Assembly (NCBI RefSeq): GCF_001905795.1
Contig: NZ_LIXJ01000003.1
Coordinates: 372,001-436,000 of the forward strand
Reading direction: 5' to 3'
DNA from: Streptomyces sp. CB01580
GTDB lineage: Bacteria > Actinomycetota > Actinomycetes > Streptomycetales > Streptomycetaceae
DNA length: 64,000 nt
Every line of letters starts with the position of its first letter. The stretch's first letter is position 1. Below are positions 8,931 through 17,701 of this stretch, piece after piece. The notes below the pieces were generated by a model. The model did not search any database. It was given only the letters and a program-made list of their open reading frames with translations, and was not told where the DNA came from. Both the position numbers and the translations under genes were made by a program.

Positions 8931-9304
8931 CCGCCCCCGCGGACCACCCCCTCGTCGCGGCGGTCAAGCCGCTCGTCGACGCCATGGGCGCCGAACTGCT
9001 CGGGCCCGACCAGGCCCAGGCCGACGACGTGGTGCTGGCCTGGGAGGGCGAGGACGTCGTCGCGGTCCGGCTGCCCCAGCTGTCGGAGTCGCTCGACCAC
9101 ATCCTGGCCGCCCTGGAACGCCGGCACGGGATGCCGCTGGCGGAGCTGGACCGCAGGGCCAAGCAGGCGGTGGTGCGCAGCCTGGAGGCACGCGGAGCGT
9201 TCTCCGTGCGCCATGGTGTGGAGACGGTCGCGAGTGCGCTGGGCGTCAGCCGCTTCACCGTCTACAACTACCTGAACAGGGAAAACGCCTCCAGGGAACG
9301 GTAG
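8927..9304 (+). CDS. YheO-type helix-turn-helix regulator
   Basis: This is a 125-aa putative DNA-binding protein. The C-terminal ~55 residues (AKQAVVRSLEARGAFSVRHGVETVASALGVSRFTVYNYLNRE) match the HTH_22/YheO-type domain, with recognition helix SRFTVYNYL. The N-terminal 65 residues (LVAAVKPLVDAMGAELLGPD) look like a shortened PAS/YheO sensor. The start GTG overlaps the preceding stop (GTGA). It lies directly upstream of the urate operon, with a strong terminator hairpin between, so it is probably a local regulator. Its targets are unknown. Confidence 0.75.
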   Translation: MTAPADHPLVAAVKPLVDAMGAELLGPDQAQADDVVLAWEGEDVVAVRLPQLSESLDHILAALERRHGMPLAELDRRAKQAVVRSLEARGAFSVRHGVETVASALGVSRFTVYNYLNRENASRER

Positions 9305-9340
9305 TTGGGGACCTCGGTGGCCGGGGGCCGTCAGGCGTGG

Positions 9341-9378
9341 GTGGGGCCGTCGTCCGGATCCTCGGACGGCGGCCCCAC
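9341..9378. terminator. rho-independent-type hairpin
   Basis: GTGGGGCCGTCGTCCG (9341-9356) pairs with CGGACGGCGGCCCCAC (9363-9378) with one G-T type mismatch and a 6-nt loop. It lies 36 bp after the YheO-like gene and just before the uraD promoter. No T-run follows, as is usual in Streptomyces. Confidence 0.75.
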
Positions 9379-9391
9379 GCGTTCGCGCAAT

Positions 9392-9432
9392 TTCAACAAA
9401 GCGTTGACGTTGTGTTGCGGAGGGCGTTAGCT
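9392..9432 (+). promoter_or_regulatory. uraD operon promoter with shared operator
   Basis: TTCAAC (9392-9397), a 5-nt spacer and GTTGAC (9403-9408) form an inverted repeat that overlaps a -35 box TTGACG (9404-9409). A possible -10, TTAGCT (9427-9432), follows at 17-bp spacing. The same operator form occurs before malate synthase and allantoinase. Binding would block RNA polymerase, consistent with repression. Confidence 0.65.
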
Positions 9433-9494
9433 ATGCGCAGCCCGACCGACGCGGAGCGGCGATTCGCACCGCGAGAACAGCCACGGAGGCTCCC

Positions 9495-10004
9495 GTGACT
9501 TCGAGCTCCACACCGGGCCTGCCCCGGTTCAACACCCTGGCGGAGGACGAGGCCACCGCCGCTCTGCACGAGGTGTGCACCAGTACGGCATGGGGGAGAG
9601 CCCTCCTCTCCCGACGCCCCTACGCCGACGTCGAAGCCCTCCTTCGCGCCGGCGACGCCGCCACGGCCGCGCTGACCGCGGGGGACCTGGCCGAGGCGAT
9701 GGCCGGTCACCCGCCGATCGGCCGCCCGCGGCCCGGCGATCCGGTCTCCTCCCGCGAACAGCGGGGGATGGCCGGGGCCCCGGAGGAACTCAGGGCCGAG
9801 ATGCTCGAACTGAACCTGGCCTACCAGGAACGGTTCGGACACGTCTTCCTGATCTGCGCCACCGGGGCCACCGGTGAACAGATGCGCGACGCCGTGAAGT
9901 CCCGGATCGGGAACTCGCCGGAGGAGGAACGCGAACATGTGCGCACCGAACTCGGCAGGATCAACCGCATCCGGCTCACCCGCCTCGTCACGGAAGACAT
10001 GTAA
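9495..10004 (+). CDS. uraD: OHCU decarboxylase
   Basis: This 169-aa 2-oxo-4-hydroxy-4-carboxy-5-ureidoimidazoline decarboxylase gives (S)-allantoin in the third step of urate breakdown. The catalytic histidine motif GHPPIG (His72), the Ser-Arg-Glu-Gln stretch (SREQRG) and the family signature YQERFGHVFLICATG are all present. Length matches the family (about 165-180 aa). GTG 9495 follows CGGAGG at good spacing. It is the first gene of a tight four-gene operon with uraH, uricase and a deaminase, under the TTCAAC-N5-GTTGAC operator. It is cytoplasmic. Confidence 0.95.
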   Translation: MTSSSTPGLPRFNTLAEDEATAALHEVCTSTAWGRALLSRRPYADVEALLRAGDAATAALTAGDLAEAMAGHPPIGRPRPGDPVSSREQRGMAGAPEELRAEMLELNLAYQERFGHVFLICATGATGEQMRDAVKSRIGNSPEEEREHVRTELGRINRIRLTRLVTEDM

Positions 10005-10024
10005 CACCCCGTCATGGAAAGAGA

Positions 10025-10438
10025 GTGAAGGTCTTGAGCACCTCCGCCACCGCATCGGTGTCCACCCACATCCTGGACACCAGCATCGGCCGCCCCGCCG
10101 CGGCCGTCGCCGTCCGGCTCGCCGCCCGTGGCGGGAGGGACGCCCCGTGGACCGCGCTCGGCGGCTCCGCCACCGACGCGGACGGTCGCTGCAAGGACCT
10201 GCCGGCACTGCCGGAGGGCACCACCCATGTACGGCTCGACTTCGACACCGAGGCGTACTTCGAGTCGCACACCGCCAGCAAGAGGCCGGCCGAGGCACAG
10301 CAGGACGCCCCCCGCGCAAGGGACAGCGGCGTGTTCTTCCCCGAGGTGGCGATCACCTTCGCCGTCGCCCCGGGTGAGCACTACCACGTACCGCTGCTGC
10401 TCAACCCGTTCGGCTACTCCGTTTACCGAGGGAGCTAG
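10025..10438 (+). CDS. uraH: 5-hydroxyisourate hydrolase
   Basis: This ~137-aa transthyretin-like enzyme hydrolyses 5-hydroxyisourate, the product of uricase. The N-terminal STHILDTSIGRPA with its active-site histidine and the C-terminal YRGS tetrapeptide are diagnostic. There is a ~10-residue insert (KRPAEAQQDAPRARD) before FFPEVAITF. GTG 10025 is listed. An in-frame TTG at 10034 with AAGG 5 nt upstream would give the shorter N-terminus found in relatives and may be the true start. It lies 20 bp after uraD and 7 bp before uricase, so it is co-transcribed with both. Confidence 0.93.
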   Translation: MKVLSTSATASVSTHILDTSIGRPAAAVAVRLAARGGRDAPWTALGGSATDADGRCKDLPALPEGTTHVRLDFDTEAYFESHTASKRPAEAQQDAPRARDSGVFFPEVAITFAVAPGEHYHVPLLLNPFGYSVYRGS

Positions 10439-10445
10439 CACCGAC

Positions 10446-11393
10446 ATGACCGCCGATTCCCCCCGCACCCGCCCTGTGATTCTCGGCCAGAACCAGTACG
10501 GCAAGGCGGAGAACCGCGTCGTCAGGATCACCCGGGACGGCGACACCCACCACATCAAGGACCTGAACGTCTCCGTCGCCCTCTCCGGCGACATGGAGGA
10601 CGTCCACTACTCCGGATCCAACGCCCACGTCCTGCCGACCGACACCACCAAGAACACGGTGTACGCGTTCGCGAAGAAGCACGGCATCGAATCCGCCGAG
10701 CAGTTCGGCATCCACCTGGCCCGCCACTTCGTGACGTCCCAGGAGCCGATCGAGGTCGCCCGGATCCGGATCGAGGAGTACTCCTGGGAGCGCATCGCCA
10801 CCTCGGACGCGAGCGCGCGGTTCATCGGAGCCGACGAGGTCGAGCACTCCTTCGTCCGCAGGGGCCAGGAGACGCGAACGGCCCAGATCACCTACGACGG
10901 CGAGAAGTGGCAGATCATCTCGGGGCTCAAGGACCTCGTGGTGATGAACTCCACGCACTCCGAGTTCTGGGGCTACGTCAAGGACGAGTACACCACGCTG
11001 GAGGAGGCGCACGACCGCATCCTCGCCACCGAGGTCTCCGCCCGGTGGCGGTTCAACTGGACGGACGACGAGACGCGGATGCCCAACTGGGAGAAGTCCT
11101 ACGAGCAGACCCGCAAGCACATGCTCCAGGCGTTCGCCGAGACGTACTCCCTTTCCCTCCAGCAGACCCTCTACCAAATGGGTTCACGCGTCATCAACCA
11201 CCGCGGCGAGATCGACGAGATCCGCTTCTCGCTGCCGAACAAGCACCACTTCCTCGTGGACCTGGAACCGTTCGGTCTCCAGAACGACAACGAGGTCTAC
11301 TTCGCGGCGGACCGCCCGTACGGCCTCATCGAGGCCACCGTGCTGCGGGACGGCACCACACCGCGGATCCCGGTCGACATGACCAATCTCTGA
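10446..11393 (+). CDS. uricase (urate oxidase, factor-independent)
   Basis: This 315-aa cofactor-free enzyme oxidises urate to 5-hydroxyisourate with O2. It is built of two tunnelling-fold T-domains. The catalytic Thr/Lys region reads LPTDTTKNTVYAFAKKHG. The conserved MNSTHSEFWGY, the second-half Gln/His region and NKHHFLVDLEPFGL are present. Length fits bacterial uricases (about 300). ATG 10446 lies 7 bp after uraH with GGGAGC upstream. In the operon, uricase, UraH and UraD together convert urate to (S)-allantoin. Confidence 0.96.
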   Translation: MTADSPRTRPVILGQNQYGKAENRVVRITRDGDTHHIKDLNVSVALSGDMEDVHYSGSNAHVLPTDTTKNTVYAFAKKHGIESAEQFGIHLARHFVTSQEPIEVARIRIEEYSWERIATSDASARFIGADEVEHSFVRRGQETRTAQITYDGEKWQIISGLKDLVVMNSTHSEFWGYVKDEYTTLEEAHDRILATEVSARWRFNWTDDETRMPNWEKSYEQTRKHMLQAFAETYSLSLQQTLYQMGSRVINHRGEIDEIRFSLPNKHHFLVDLEPFGLQNDNEVYFAADRPYGLIEATVLRDGTTPRIPVDMTNL

Positions 11394-11604
11394 GCCGATC
11401 TCCGACGCGGCGCCGCGCCGGCCCCCGCCCGCACCACCCGGGCGGAGCGTCGGCCGGGCCGGAGGGAAACCCATGGCACAGCCAGCACCCGGGCCGACCG
11501 ACACCCGAGGCCCATGCCCCGACCCGCCCGGGACCCCGGTCCACCCGGTGGACGAAAAGCTCGGTCCCGCCGTGCCCGTACCGCCGGACAGAGAGGGAAG
11601 CGCC

Positions 11605-13002
11605 ATGGCCGCAACAGCAGTCCCCGAGCACGTGGAACGCATCGTCGTCGAGCACTGCGCGATCGCGACCGTCGACGCCGACGACACCGAGTACGCCTCC
11701 GGGCACGTCGTCGTCGCGGGCAATCGCATCGAGAGCGTCGGGGCCGGCCCGGCACCCGGGGGCCTGGAGAACGTCGTACGCCGCATCGACGGCACCGGGC
11801 ACCTGGTCACCCCCGGCCTGGTCAACACGCACCACCACTTCTACCAGTGGATCACCCGCGGCCTCGCCACCGACCACAACCTGTTCGACTGGCTCGTCGC
11901 CCTCTACCCGACATGGGCGCGCATCGACGAACCGATGGTCCGCGCCGCGGCGCGGGGCTCGCTCGCCATGATGGCCCGGGGCGGGGTCACCACCGCCATG
12001 GACCACCACTACGTCTACCCGCGGGGCGCCGGTGACCTGTCCGGTGCCATCATCGGGGCCGCCCGTGACATGGGCGTACGGTTCACCCTCGCCCGGGGCT
12101 CCATGGACCGGGGCGAGACGGACGGGGGACTGCCCCCGGACTTCGCCGTCGAGACCCTCGACGGCGCGCTCGCCGCCACCGAGGCGACCGTCGACGCCCA
12201 CCACGACCCCTCGTTCGACGCGATGACCCGGATCGCCGTCGCTCCCTGCTCCCCCTTCTCCATCTCCACCGAACTCCTCCGCGAGGGCGCCGAACTGGCC
12301 CGTCGCAAGGGGGTGCGCCTGCACACCCACGGCTCGGAGACCGTGGAGGAGGAGAAGTTCTGCCGCGAACTCTTCGGCATGGGACCGACCGACTACTTCG
12401 CGTCGACCGGCTGGCTCGGCGACGACGTGTGGATGGCGCACTGCGTCCACATGAACGACTCCGACATCGCCGCCTTCGCCCGCACCGGCACCGGCGTCGC
12501 CCACTGCCCCTCGTCCAACGCCCGGCTCGCCGCGGGCATCGCGCGCGTCCCCGACATGCTCGCGGCCGGTGTCCCGGTCGGCCTCGGCGTCGACGGCACC
12601 GCCTCCAACGAGTCCGGCGAACTCCACACCGAACTGCGCAACGCCCTCCTCGTCAACCGTCTCGGGACCCATCGGGAGAAGGCCCTGAACGCCCGTCAGG
12701 CCCTGCGCCTGGCCACGTACGGCGGCGCCCGGGTGCTGGGCCGCGCCGACGAGATCGGCTCCCTGGAACCCGGCAAGCTCGCCGACCTGGTGCTCTGGAA
12801 CATGGACACCCTCGCCCACGCCTCCATCGCGGACCCGGTCACCGCGCTGGTCCTCGGCGCCGCCGCCCCGGTCACCCTCTCCCTCGTCGACGGCAGACCG
12901 GTCGTCGAGGACGGCCGCCTGGTCACCGCGGACGAGGACGCCATCGCCCGTACCACCCGCGACGAGGCCCGCCGCCTCGCGCGGATCGCCACCGGGGCCT
13001 GA
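11605..13002 (+). CDS. 8-oxoguanine deaminase-like amidohydrolase
   Basis: This 465-aa amidohydrolase-superfamily deaminase is most like 8-oxoguanine deaminase (or guanine deaminase), producing urate or xanthine for the enzymes upstream. The metal HxH site is in LVTPGLVNTHHHFYQWITRG. HTHGSETVEEE, WMAHCVHM and the aspartate motif VGLGVDGTASNESG follow in order. ATG 11605 has GAGAGGGAA upstream and starts the conserved part. An in-frame ATG at 11473 would add 44 proline-rich residues and is less likely. It ends the urate operon; a broken purine permease follows. Confidence 0.92.
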   Translation: MAATAVPEHVERIVVEHCAIATVDADDTEYASGHVVVAGNRIESVGAGPAPGGLENVVRRIDGTGHLVTPGLVNTHHHFYQWITRGLATDHNLFDWLVALYPTWARIDEPMVRAAARGSLAMMARGGVTTAMDHHYVYPRGAGDLSGAIIGAARDMGVRFTLARGSMDRGETDGGLPPDFAVETLDGALAATEATVDAHHDPSFDAMTRIAVAPCSPFSISTELLREGAELARRKGVRLHTHGSETVEEEKFCRELFGMGPTDYFASTGWLGDDVWMAHCVHMNDSDIAAFARTGTGVAHCPSSNARLAAGIARVPDMLAAGVPVGLGVDGTASNESGELHTELRNALLVNRLGTHREKALNARQALRLATYGGARVLGRADEIGSLEPGKLADLVLWNMDTLAHASIADPVTALVLGAAAPVTLSLVDGRPVVEDGRLVTADEDAIARTTRDEARRLARIATGA

Positions 13003-13061
13003 CGCCCCGGAACACCCCGTACCGGCCGGCCGCCGCGCGCACTCGATCCGGGTCCGCGTCA

Positions 13062-13409
13062 ACCGGCGCGGGCATCGTGCTCTTCGGCTCGGTCGCCGCG
13101 AGCGGCATCCAGACGCTGGCGACCGCCGCCCTGGAGAAGGGCGAGAACGCGCTGATCGTGGCCGCGGCCCTGGGCATCGGGCTGATCCCGATCGCGGCGC
13201 CGGACTTCTACCACGCCTTCCCGGGGGATCTGCTCGTGGTGCTCGACTCCGGCATCTCGACCGGGTGCGTCGTCGCGATCCTGCTGAACCTGGCATTCAA
13301 CCACCTCGGCGCGAGGGCGGACCGGAGGACGCCGGACCCGGACGGCCAGGAGGCCGGGGGGAACGGCCCGGTCCCGGCGAGCCCGTCCGCCCCGGCGTCC
13401 GCGCACTGA
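13062..13409 (+). pseudogene. C-terminal fragment of NCS2 purine permease
   Basis: About 115 codons match the end of nucleobase:cation symporter-2 proteins (xanthine/uracil permeases): AGIVLFGSVAASGIQTLA, NALIVAAALGIGLIPIAAPD and DSGISTGCVVAILLNLAFNHLG. The first ~350 residues and any start codon are absent, and the preceding 60 bp after the deaminase gene are unrelated. It was probably once the permease gene of this operon. No function is expected. Confidence 0.85.
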
Positions 13410-13540
13410 CCGGTAGCCCCCGCGCGCACTGTCGCACCCGGACGCGAGCGCGGCCGGTACGGCGACACGCCGCGCACGCCGCGGTACGAGGATTCGGCGG
13501 CCGGTGCATCGGTACGACGAAGGCCGCCGGAACGTCACGA

Positions 13541-13575
13541 GGCCCCGCACCGCGCGGCGAGCGAGGTGCGGGGCC
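13541..13575. terminator. terminator hairpin
   Basis: GGCCCCGCACC (13541-13551) and GGTGCGGGGCC (13565-13575) form a perfect 11-bp stem with a 13-nt loop. It lies between the end of the urate operon and the convergent SH3-like gene and could stop both. Confidence 0.75.
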
Positions 13576-13637
13576 CGGCGGGGACGGGGCAGGGGCGCTC
13601 GGACCTCAGCGGCCGAGGACCCCGGGGCGCGACGGCC

Positions 13638-13946
13638 TCAGCAGTTGAGGTAGGCCGTGTGGATCCAGACGCCGGTGCGTCCGCCCCACAGGTCGCCCAT
13701 GACCCAGTTGCCCTGCGTGCCGCGCTTCTCGAGGTTCTGGCCCTTGTTCACCTGGCCCAGGACCGGGTAGCCCGTGCCGGGGCCGCCGCGGAAGTTCACC
13801 CCGTTGTCGTTGACGGTGCAGACCGCGGCCGGTGCCTTCGCCGCGTGCGCGGCGACCGGGCTCTGCACGGCCTGGGCGGCGGGGCTGAAGGCCAGGCCCA
13901 GACCGGCGGTCAGGGCCGCCGCGGCCAGCGTCATCCTCTTCGTCAT
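13638..13946 (-). CDS. secreted SH3-like domain protein
   Basis: This 102-aa exported protein has a signal peptide MTKRMTLAAAALTAGLGLAF with cleavage near AQA-V. The mature part is a bacterial SH3-like domain: VCTVNDNGVNFRGGPGTGYPVLGQVNKGQ and GRTGVWIHTAYLNC. Two cysteines (in VCTV and at the last position) probably form a disulfide. ATG 13946 follows GGAGGAGAG. Such small SH3_3 proteins bind cell-wall material or act as secreted modules; the ligand is unknown. Confidence 0.88.
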   Translation of the reverse strand: MTKRMTLAAAALTAGLGLAFSPAAQAVQSPVAAHAAKAPAAVCTVNDNGVNFRGGPGTGYPVLGQVNKGQNLEKRGTQGNWVMGDLWGGRTGVWIHTAYLNC

Positions 13947-14210
13947 GCGGTTCTCTCCTCCGTTCTCCGGCCCACTCCGCGTGAGCCGTTCATCAGCCCC
14001 AACGGAGCCGCCGATCGACGGGTCACGGGCCCGGACGATCTCCGGGGGAGGAATGAAAGCGCAGGTCATACGACGTGCGCACCGGCGTACGCGGCCGACG
14101 GCGCGCACGCTCCTCGCGCCGGGCGGCCGGACGTTTGCCGGGCGGCGGCCGGGGACACGGCCGCCACCCGGCACAGGACGATCACCGCGCCGGTTCCAGG
14201 GGTGGCGCGC

Positions 14211-15272
14211 TCACCGCACCACGCGCCCCCGCAGCACGATCCGGCTCGGGTGCTCCAGAACGGCCGGGTCCCGGGTGGGATCGGCCGCGTACGCGACGAC
14301 GTCGGCGGGCGCACCGTCCACGAGGCCCGGCAGCCCGAGCCAGGCCCGCGCGGTCCAGGACGCCGCCCCGAGCGCCGCCGTGGCCGACAGCCCGGCCCGT
14401 ACCAGCCAGGACATCTCGCCCGCGACCGTTCCGCACGGGAAGGAGTCGGTGCCCGCCAGGACCGTGACGCCCGCCTCGTGGGCGGCCCGCACGGTGCCGG
14501 GCAGGACGTCCCAGCCCGCCAGCCACAGATCGCGGCGCACGCCAGGCTCTCGCGCCCGCATCTCGCCCGCCCGCGCCCCGAAGACGCTCAGCGTCGGGAC
14601 GAACGCCGTGCCCTGCGCGGCCATCCGGTCGAGCAGCGCCGGGTCCAGATGCATCCCGTGCTCCAGACTGTCGGCGCCCGCCAGCACGGCGTTGCGCGAG
14701 CCCTCGGTGGTCTGGCAGTGCACGGCGACCTTCCCGCCCACCGTGTGCACCGCCTGCACGACCGAGGTCAACAGCGGCAGCGGCACGGCCGGTTCGTCCT
14801 GCGCCCAGTCGCCGATCACCTTGCACCAGCCGGACGAGGCGGTGGCCTCCTCCACGGCGGCCCGCACCAGATCGTCCTCGGTCACATCGCGCCCGAAGCC
14901 GGGGAAGAACCGGCCGGGCGTGGCCAGCCACCGTCCCGCCGACGTCACACGCGGCAGCTCCGGGTCCTCGTCCACCCACGCCGGCATCCGCGCCGCGGTG
15001 CCCGGGGTGCGCACCGCCAGCACCCCGGCGTCCCGGTGCTCACCCAACTGCTCGCGCAGCAGTTCCTCGTCGAATGGTTCGTCCGTCGACAGCGCCCCCG
15101 GATGGGTGTGCACGTCGACGAGTCCGGGCAGCAGCCACCCGCCGTCGACGACCAACTCCGTGTCCCGCCCCGCGAGTCCGTCCGGCGGTGCGCCCTCGCG
15201 CAGCACCCCGCCGTCGATCCGGAACACCCGCTCCTCGCGTTCCGGCAGCACGATTCCTCGTATGCACAACAT
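14211..15272 (-). CDS. metal-dependent amidohydrolase
   Basis: This 353-aa amidohydrolase-superfamily enzyme has the imidazolonepropionase/prolidase-like layout. The metal HxH is in LLPGLVDVHTHPG, then VAVHCQTTEGSRNAVLAGADSLEHG (His-x-x-x-Glu and His), and the late aspartate is in VTVLAGTDSFPCG. The substrate is unknown. ATG 15272 starts the conserved strand (MLCIRGIVLPE). GTG 15290 is an alternative with GAGGGA close by. It is divergent from the fibronectin-III lipoprotein at 15436. No signal peptide is visible, so it is cytoplasmic. Confidence 0.85.
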   Translation of the reverse strand: MLCIRGIVLPEREERVFRIDGGVLREGAPPDGLAGRDTELVVDGGWLLPGLVDVHTHPGALSTDEPFDEELLREQLGEHRDAGVLAVRTPGTAARMPAWVDEDPELPRVTSAGRWLATPGRFFPGFGRDVTEDDLVRAAVEEATASSGWCKVIGDWAQDEPAVPLPLLTSVVQAVHTVGGKVAVHCQTTEGSRNAVLAGADSLEHGMHLDPALLDRMAAQGTAFVPTLSVFGARAGEMRAREPGVRRDLWLAGWDVLPGTVRAAHEAGVTVLAGTDSFPCGTVAGEMSWLVRAGLSATAALGAASWTARAWLGLPGLVDGAPADVVAYAADPTRDPAVLEHPSRIVLRGRVVR

Positions 15273-15435
15273 CGGCCGACCGTACGTCACTTCCCTCGCC
15301 GCGCCCGCGGATCACGCCGACGACCACACGCACACACCGGCACATTGCGGAACGTTCCGATCCGCCCTCTTGTCCGCGGCCCCCGCACCGTGCGATACAG
15401 GTCTGGACCATTGCTGCCGGACGGAAGGCACGACC

Positions 15436-16428
15436 GTGCAACGCCCCCACACCATCGCCGCGTCGGCCTGTACCGCCGCCCTGCTCCTCGCCGCGCTCAC
15501 CGCCTGCGGCTCCGCCCCGGAGGCGGACACCAGTGCGCCCACGGTGCCGAGCCACGTGACGGCCCAGGCCGGCAGCGCCACCTCCGTGCACGTCATGTGG
15601 GAGCGGGCGTCCGACAACAAAGCGGTCACCGGCTACGAGGTCTACCGCAGGACGGGGGAGGGCGGACCCGAGAAGGTGAAGTCCCTTCCCGCGGCCAGGA
15701 CCATGACCGACATCGACGGTCTGACCGCCTCGACCTCCTACACGTTCACCGTGCGCGCCCGCGACGCCGCCGGGAACCTCTCCGCGCCGAGCACCGCCGC
15801 GACCGTCACCACTCCGGCCGCCACCCCCGCCGACCACGGGCCCCCGACCCGCCCGTCGAAGGTGCGCGGGACCGTGGACGGCGGCCGGGCGGTCGACCTG
15901 TCCTGGAACCGTTCCACGGACGACGTCGGCGTCACCGCGTACGACATCTACCAGGAGGACTCCCGGATCCACAGCGTGCCGGGCAACGCGACCACGGCTC
16001 ATGTGACCGGGCTGCGCCCCGGCACCGTCTACACCTTCACCGTGCGGGCCCGCGACGCCGCCGACAACTCCTCGCCGGACAGCGAGGCCGTCGACCTCAC
16101 CACCGCGTCCGCGCCGGGCGCGCCCGCCTCCACCGCCCCCACCGACCTGCGGATCACCAACCGGGCACAGGGCAAGGAGTACGCCATCGACCTGGACTGG
16201 GAACAGCCGGAGACGGGCGGCGAGATCCCGGCCTACCAACTCTTCATGGACGGCAGACCGACCACCACGATCGTGTGGGGCTCGACCCCGCCCGCCGGCC
16301 GGGCACACTACCGGCTCACCGTCACGGACCCGCGCGGCACCCGCTACTCCCTCAAGATCCGCGCCAAGCTGCCGGACGGGAAATGGGGTGACTTCTCCGC
16401 CCAGCGCACCGTCGTCCTGGGCGAGTGA
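15436..16428 (+). CDS. lipoprotein with fibronectin type III domains
   Basis: This 330-aa secreted lipoprotein starts with a signal peptide ending in the lipobox LTACG (Cys about residue 24). Two clear Fn3 domains follow (about 35-130 and 138-225), each ending in SYTFTVRARDAAGN or VYTFTVRARDAADN. A third, divergent beta-sandwich (about 235-330) completes it. There is no catalytic domain. Fn3 pairs of this kind usually accompany actinobacterial glycoside hydrolases, as in the chitinase at 22409, so an adhesion or polymer-binding role is plausible. GTG 15436 follows GGAAGG. Confidence 0.85.
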   Translation: MQRPHTIAASACTAALLLAALTACGSAPEADTSAPTVPSHVTAQAGSATSVHVMWERASDNKAVTGYEVYRRTGEGGPEKVKSLPAARTMTDIDGLTASTSYTFTVRARDAAGNLSAPSTAATVTTPAATPADHGPPTRPSKVRGTVDGGRAVDLSWNRSTDDVGVTAYDIYQEDSRIHSVPGNATTAHVTGLRPGTVYTFTVRARDAADNSSPDSEAVDLTTASAPGAPASTAPTDLRITNRAQGKEYAIDLDWEQPETGGEIPAYQLFMDGRPTTTIVWGSTPPAGRAHYRLTVTDPRGTRYSLKIRAKLPDGKWGDFSAQRTVVLGE

Positions 16429-16488
16429 GCCGGGCACGCAGGACACGCGGCGGCCGTCTTCGGAAGTCACCGGGAAAATGATGTCGAG

Positions 16489-17688
16489 TCAGCCGGTGAC
16501 GCGCACCGTCTCCACCCACTGCGGCGGCTGCGGGGCGTCCGCGCCGATGAGCGCCGCGACGAGCCGGCACGAGGGCGCCTCGTCCGGCCAGGGGGTGAAG
16601 CCGTCGGTGAGGACGACGACGATGTTCGGCCGGTCCCGGGCCGCGAGCGCGGCGGCGATGCCCACCCGCATGTCGGTGCCGCCGCCCCCGCCCAGGGTGA
16701 CCTGCTCGGCGGAGGTCACCCGCGACACGCTCTGCACGTCCGCGTCGCAGGCCAGTACCGTGACCCGGTTGCCCCGGACGCCCACTTCCCGCAGCACACC
16801 GGTGACTTCGCCCAGCGCCGCGCCGAGTTCGTCGTCCCCCATCGACCCCGAGGTGTCGATGACCACGGCGACCCGGGGCAGCGGACGGCGCAGGCTGGGA
16901 AGGATCACGCCGCGCAGCGCCGCACTGCGCCGGGAGGGACGCCGGTACGTGTAGTCCATCGCCCCGGCCGCCCAGGCCGCGGCCTCGCGGACGGCGCCCG
17001 CGAGCGCCTGCCGCCAGTCGATGCTGGGCTCCAGCATCTCGTCCGCCCAGCGCTCCCAGCCCCCCGGGAGCGTGCCCCGGGTGCGCCGGTGGGCGCGTAT
17101 GGCCTCCGCGGTGTGCCGCCGCAACGCCTGCGCCTCCACCGGGCCCAGGCTCGTCGGCCCCTCGCTCCCGGGCAGCTCCCAGGGCGTGGGCTGCCCGTGC
17201 GCGCCCGAACCGCAGTCGTGGGCGGGCGACCCCGGCGGAATCGACGGCAGGTACTCCTCGAAGATCCGCCCGGTCGGCAGGCCGAAGAGCCGGGGTTCCA
17301 GCCGGCCCGCCGGCAGCGGCAGTCCGTCCGCGATCAGGTCGTCGTTGATCTCGCAGTCCTGCGCCACGTTGAGGCGGTGGTGGTCGCGCTGGTCGGAGGC
17401 GGACAGCCGTTCCGCGCGGCCGTGGTGGTCGCGCAGCAGATGCGCCACCTCGTGCAGCCACACCCCGGCCAGCTCCGCCACCGGCGTCGCCTCCACGAAG
17501 GCGGGCGACACGTAGCACCGCCAGTGCCGGTCCACGCCCATCGTCGGCACCCCGGTGCTCGGCACCACCGACAGCGCGTACAGCGCCGAGGCCAGATACG
17601 GCCGGTCGGTCGCCGCCCGGTAGCGGGCGGCGAGCAGCTTGGTCATGTCCAACCGGGCCCGCCCCGGGGCGACTTCCGGCTTCGCCAC
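16489..17688 (-). CDS. VWA-like metallopeptidase (DUF2201 type)
   Basis: This 399-aa protein joins a putative zinc peptidase and a von Willebrand A fold. The HEVAH motif sits in AGVWLHEVAHLLRDHHG. The MIDAS metal site is DTSGSMGDD with GGGGGTDMR and VLTDG downstream. This is the DUF2201-type arrangement that partners MoxR ATPases. GTG 17688 follows GAGGCGGG and lies 13 bp after the AAA gene; ATG 17646 is an alternative start. It is the last gene of the LRR-ankyrin-AAA-VWA operon. The likely role is an effector or substrate-handling partner of the ATPase; the substrate is unknown. Confidence 0.88.
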   Translation of the reverse strand: MAKPEVAPGRARLDMTKLLAARYRAATDRPYLASALYALSVVPSTGVPTMGVDRHWRCYVSPAFVEATPVAELAGVWLHEVAHLLRDHHGRAERLSASDQRDHHRLNVAQDCEINDDLIADGLPLPAGRLEPRLFGLPTGRIFEEYLPSIPPGSPAHDCGSGAHGQPTPWELPGSEGPTSLGPVEAQALRRHTAEAIRAHRRTRGTLPGGWERWADEMLEPSIDWRQALAGAVREAAAWAAGAMDYTYRRPSRRSAALRGVILPSLRRPLPRVAVVIDTSGSMGDDELGAALGEVTGVLREVGVRGNRVTVLACDADVQSVSRVTSAEQVTLGGGGGTDMRVGIAAALAARDRPNIVVVLTDGFTPWPDEAPSCRLVAALIGADAPQPPQWVETVRVTG

Positions 17689-17701
17689 CGCCGTACCCGC
17701 C

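Noticed and set aside
11473..11604. Upstream ATG for the 8-oxoguanine deaminase gene
   Set aside because: It would add 44 Pro-rich residues without family character; ATG 11605 has a much better ribosome-binding site.
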